NCBI GenBank assembly: GCA_001179505.1
Contig: CDMY01000567.1
Coordinates: 1 to 45,462, forward strand
Direction: 5' to 3'
DNA: 45,462 nucleotides
Origin: Vitrella brassicaformis
Lineage: Eukaryota; Sar; Vitrellaceae
A program made the translations under genes and the position numbers. The notes below the pieces were generated by a model. It saw nothing but the letters and a program-made list of their open reading frames with translations, was not told the origin of the DNA and did no database searches. Positions 44,915 through 45,462 of this stretch are shown one piece after another (position 1 is the first letter of the stretch; the number at the start of each line of letters is the position of its first letter).

Positions 44915-45462
44915 GGCTTTTGCTATGTTGAACCTGGCGCGCCCTTTATGGTACACTCGTGTGTGCCCCAGAGACACTGGTGTCGATTGAGCTTAAAGAA
45001 ACTCAGCTGTCCTCCGCCATGGTCCCCTCCTTGCATCAATCCATTGACAGATAGAAACGCACACGTGAGACACGACACTTGATAAAGCCAACGACACGCA
45101 CCACAATTAAAGTAACGAACGAGCCTCATTAAGAACCACAACGACCTACTTACTGCCTCACCCGCCCACCCACCCACCCACCCACCCACCCGCTCATCAA
45201 GCAGAACGACCTCAACAGGGGTGTGTGTCTGCTGCACGAGGTCATGCCTCCGAAGAGGATGCAGCAGCCTCCGTCCCTCCCTCTGATGTGTCTCGCCCTC
45301 TCTCACGTCCTCCCTCTGTGTCTTGCCCTCTTGCAAAGAGAAGGCGAGACACATCAGCGGGAGGGAGAGACACATCCATCCATCCATCCATTTGTGTGTG
45401 TCTGTCACCATCGATGATTTTGTCGCTCTGGGCAAGATGAGGAGTGCACTTTCTGTCCTTCC
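44915..45462. other. No gene seen; simple repeats
   Basis: The stretch holds (CCCA)n at about 45163-45190 and (CATC)n at about 45374-45392 plus the inverted repeat listed separately. No supported coding sequence on either strand. Confidence 0.45.
45277..45363. repeat. Imperfect inverted repeat, 26-bp arms
   Basis: Arms 45277-45302 and 45338-45363 are reverse complements with two mismatches (core gatgtgtctcgcc) around a 35-base spacer. A partial third copy of the arm lies in the spacer (cctccctctgtgtcttgccc, 45309-45328). No gene was found around it. Confidence 0.8.

Noticed and set aside
1-45462. Search by eye for tRNA, rRNA, CRISPR and transposase genes
   Set aside because: No cloverleaf-like box A/B pairs, rRNA words, spaced repeats or DDE/reverse-transcriptase motifs were recognised; a covariance-model scan would be needed to be sure.

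Overview
The window is nuclear DNA from an intron-rich, GC-rich protist. The features point to an alveolate of the chromerid type (a photosynthetic relative of apicomplexans such as Vitrella); this is an inference from gene style, not from a marker gene. The evidence is: short GT-AG introns (about 60-150 nt) filled with (TG)n, (TGTC)n, (CAGG)n and (CA)n simple repeats, dense genes on both strands, a TauD-type oxygenase with a signal peptide plus Arg-rich transit-like leader, a TLDc/BTB protein and many lineage-specific proteins. No rRNA, tRNA, CRISPR or bacterial operon structure was seen. Exon models were built by hand by matching splice phases. Where a model closes to an exact multiple of three, this is stated.

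Layout, left to right: (1) 617-2369 (+) TauD/clavaminate-synthase-like dioxygenase with a presequence. (2) 2821-4926 (+) and 11782-14593 (-): two inverted paralogues sharing long Pro/Ala/Gln-rich 5' exons but with different 3' tails; each tail carries a different half of an ENKD1/enkurin-like protein. Between them lie a YbaK-type aminoacyl-tRNA deacylase gene (5222-7067, -), a calcium-regulated SCaMC-type mitochondrial carrier (7416-10521, +) and an assembly gap. (3) 14701-15123 (+) small membrane protein; 15155-16788 (+) CHIP/STUB1 co-chaperone E3 ligase; 17079-20716 (+) polytopic membrane protein with a long disordered tail. (4) 21246-29896 (-): one very large gene of at least 36 exons whose phases chain without a break. 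It encodes a long helical region, a KCTD-type BTB (T1) domain and two tandem TLDc domains; this is the most unusual object in the window. (5) 29.6-31.5 kb: a disturbed segment with a hairpin, telomere-like CCCTAA words, a second 300-N gap, a PHD-finger gene with a frame break inside the zinc site, a strong 19-20 bp hairpin and a 65-bp tandem repeat. (6) 31587-32003 (-) small protein; 32295-35534 (+) coiled-coil/SH3-like protein with a long C-terminal region; 36214-36566 (-) coiled-coil exons; 37026-39860 (+) unknown protein, followed by a decayed tandem copy of its 3' half. (7) 40774-44316 (+) a protein-kinase-like gene region with a duplicated linker exon, one copy broken by a one-base shift; then weakly supported coding sequence to 44.9 kb and an inverted repeat near 45.3 kb.

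Several genes serve protein homeostasis and energy or stress responses (CHIP, tRNA proofreading, Ca2+-regulated carrier, TLDc), but they sit on different strands with their own introns and nothing suggests co-transcription. Main limits: first exons are often uncertain, and several genes between 30 and 44 kb need either unusual short introns or one-base corrections to stay in frame.
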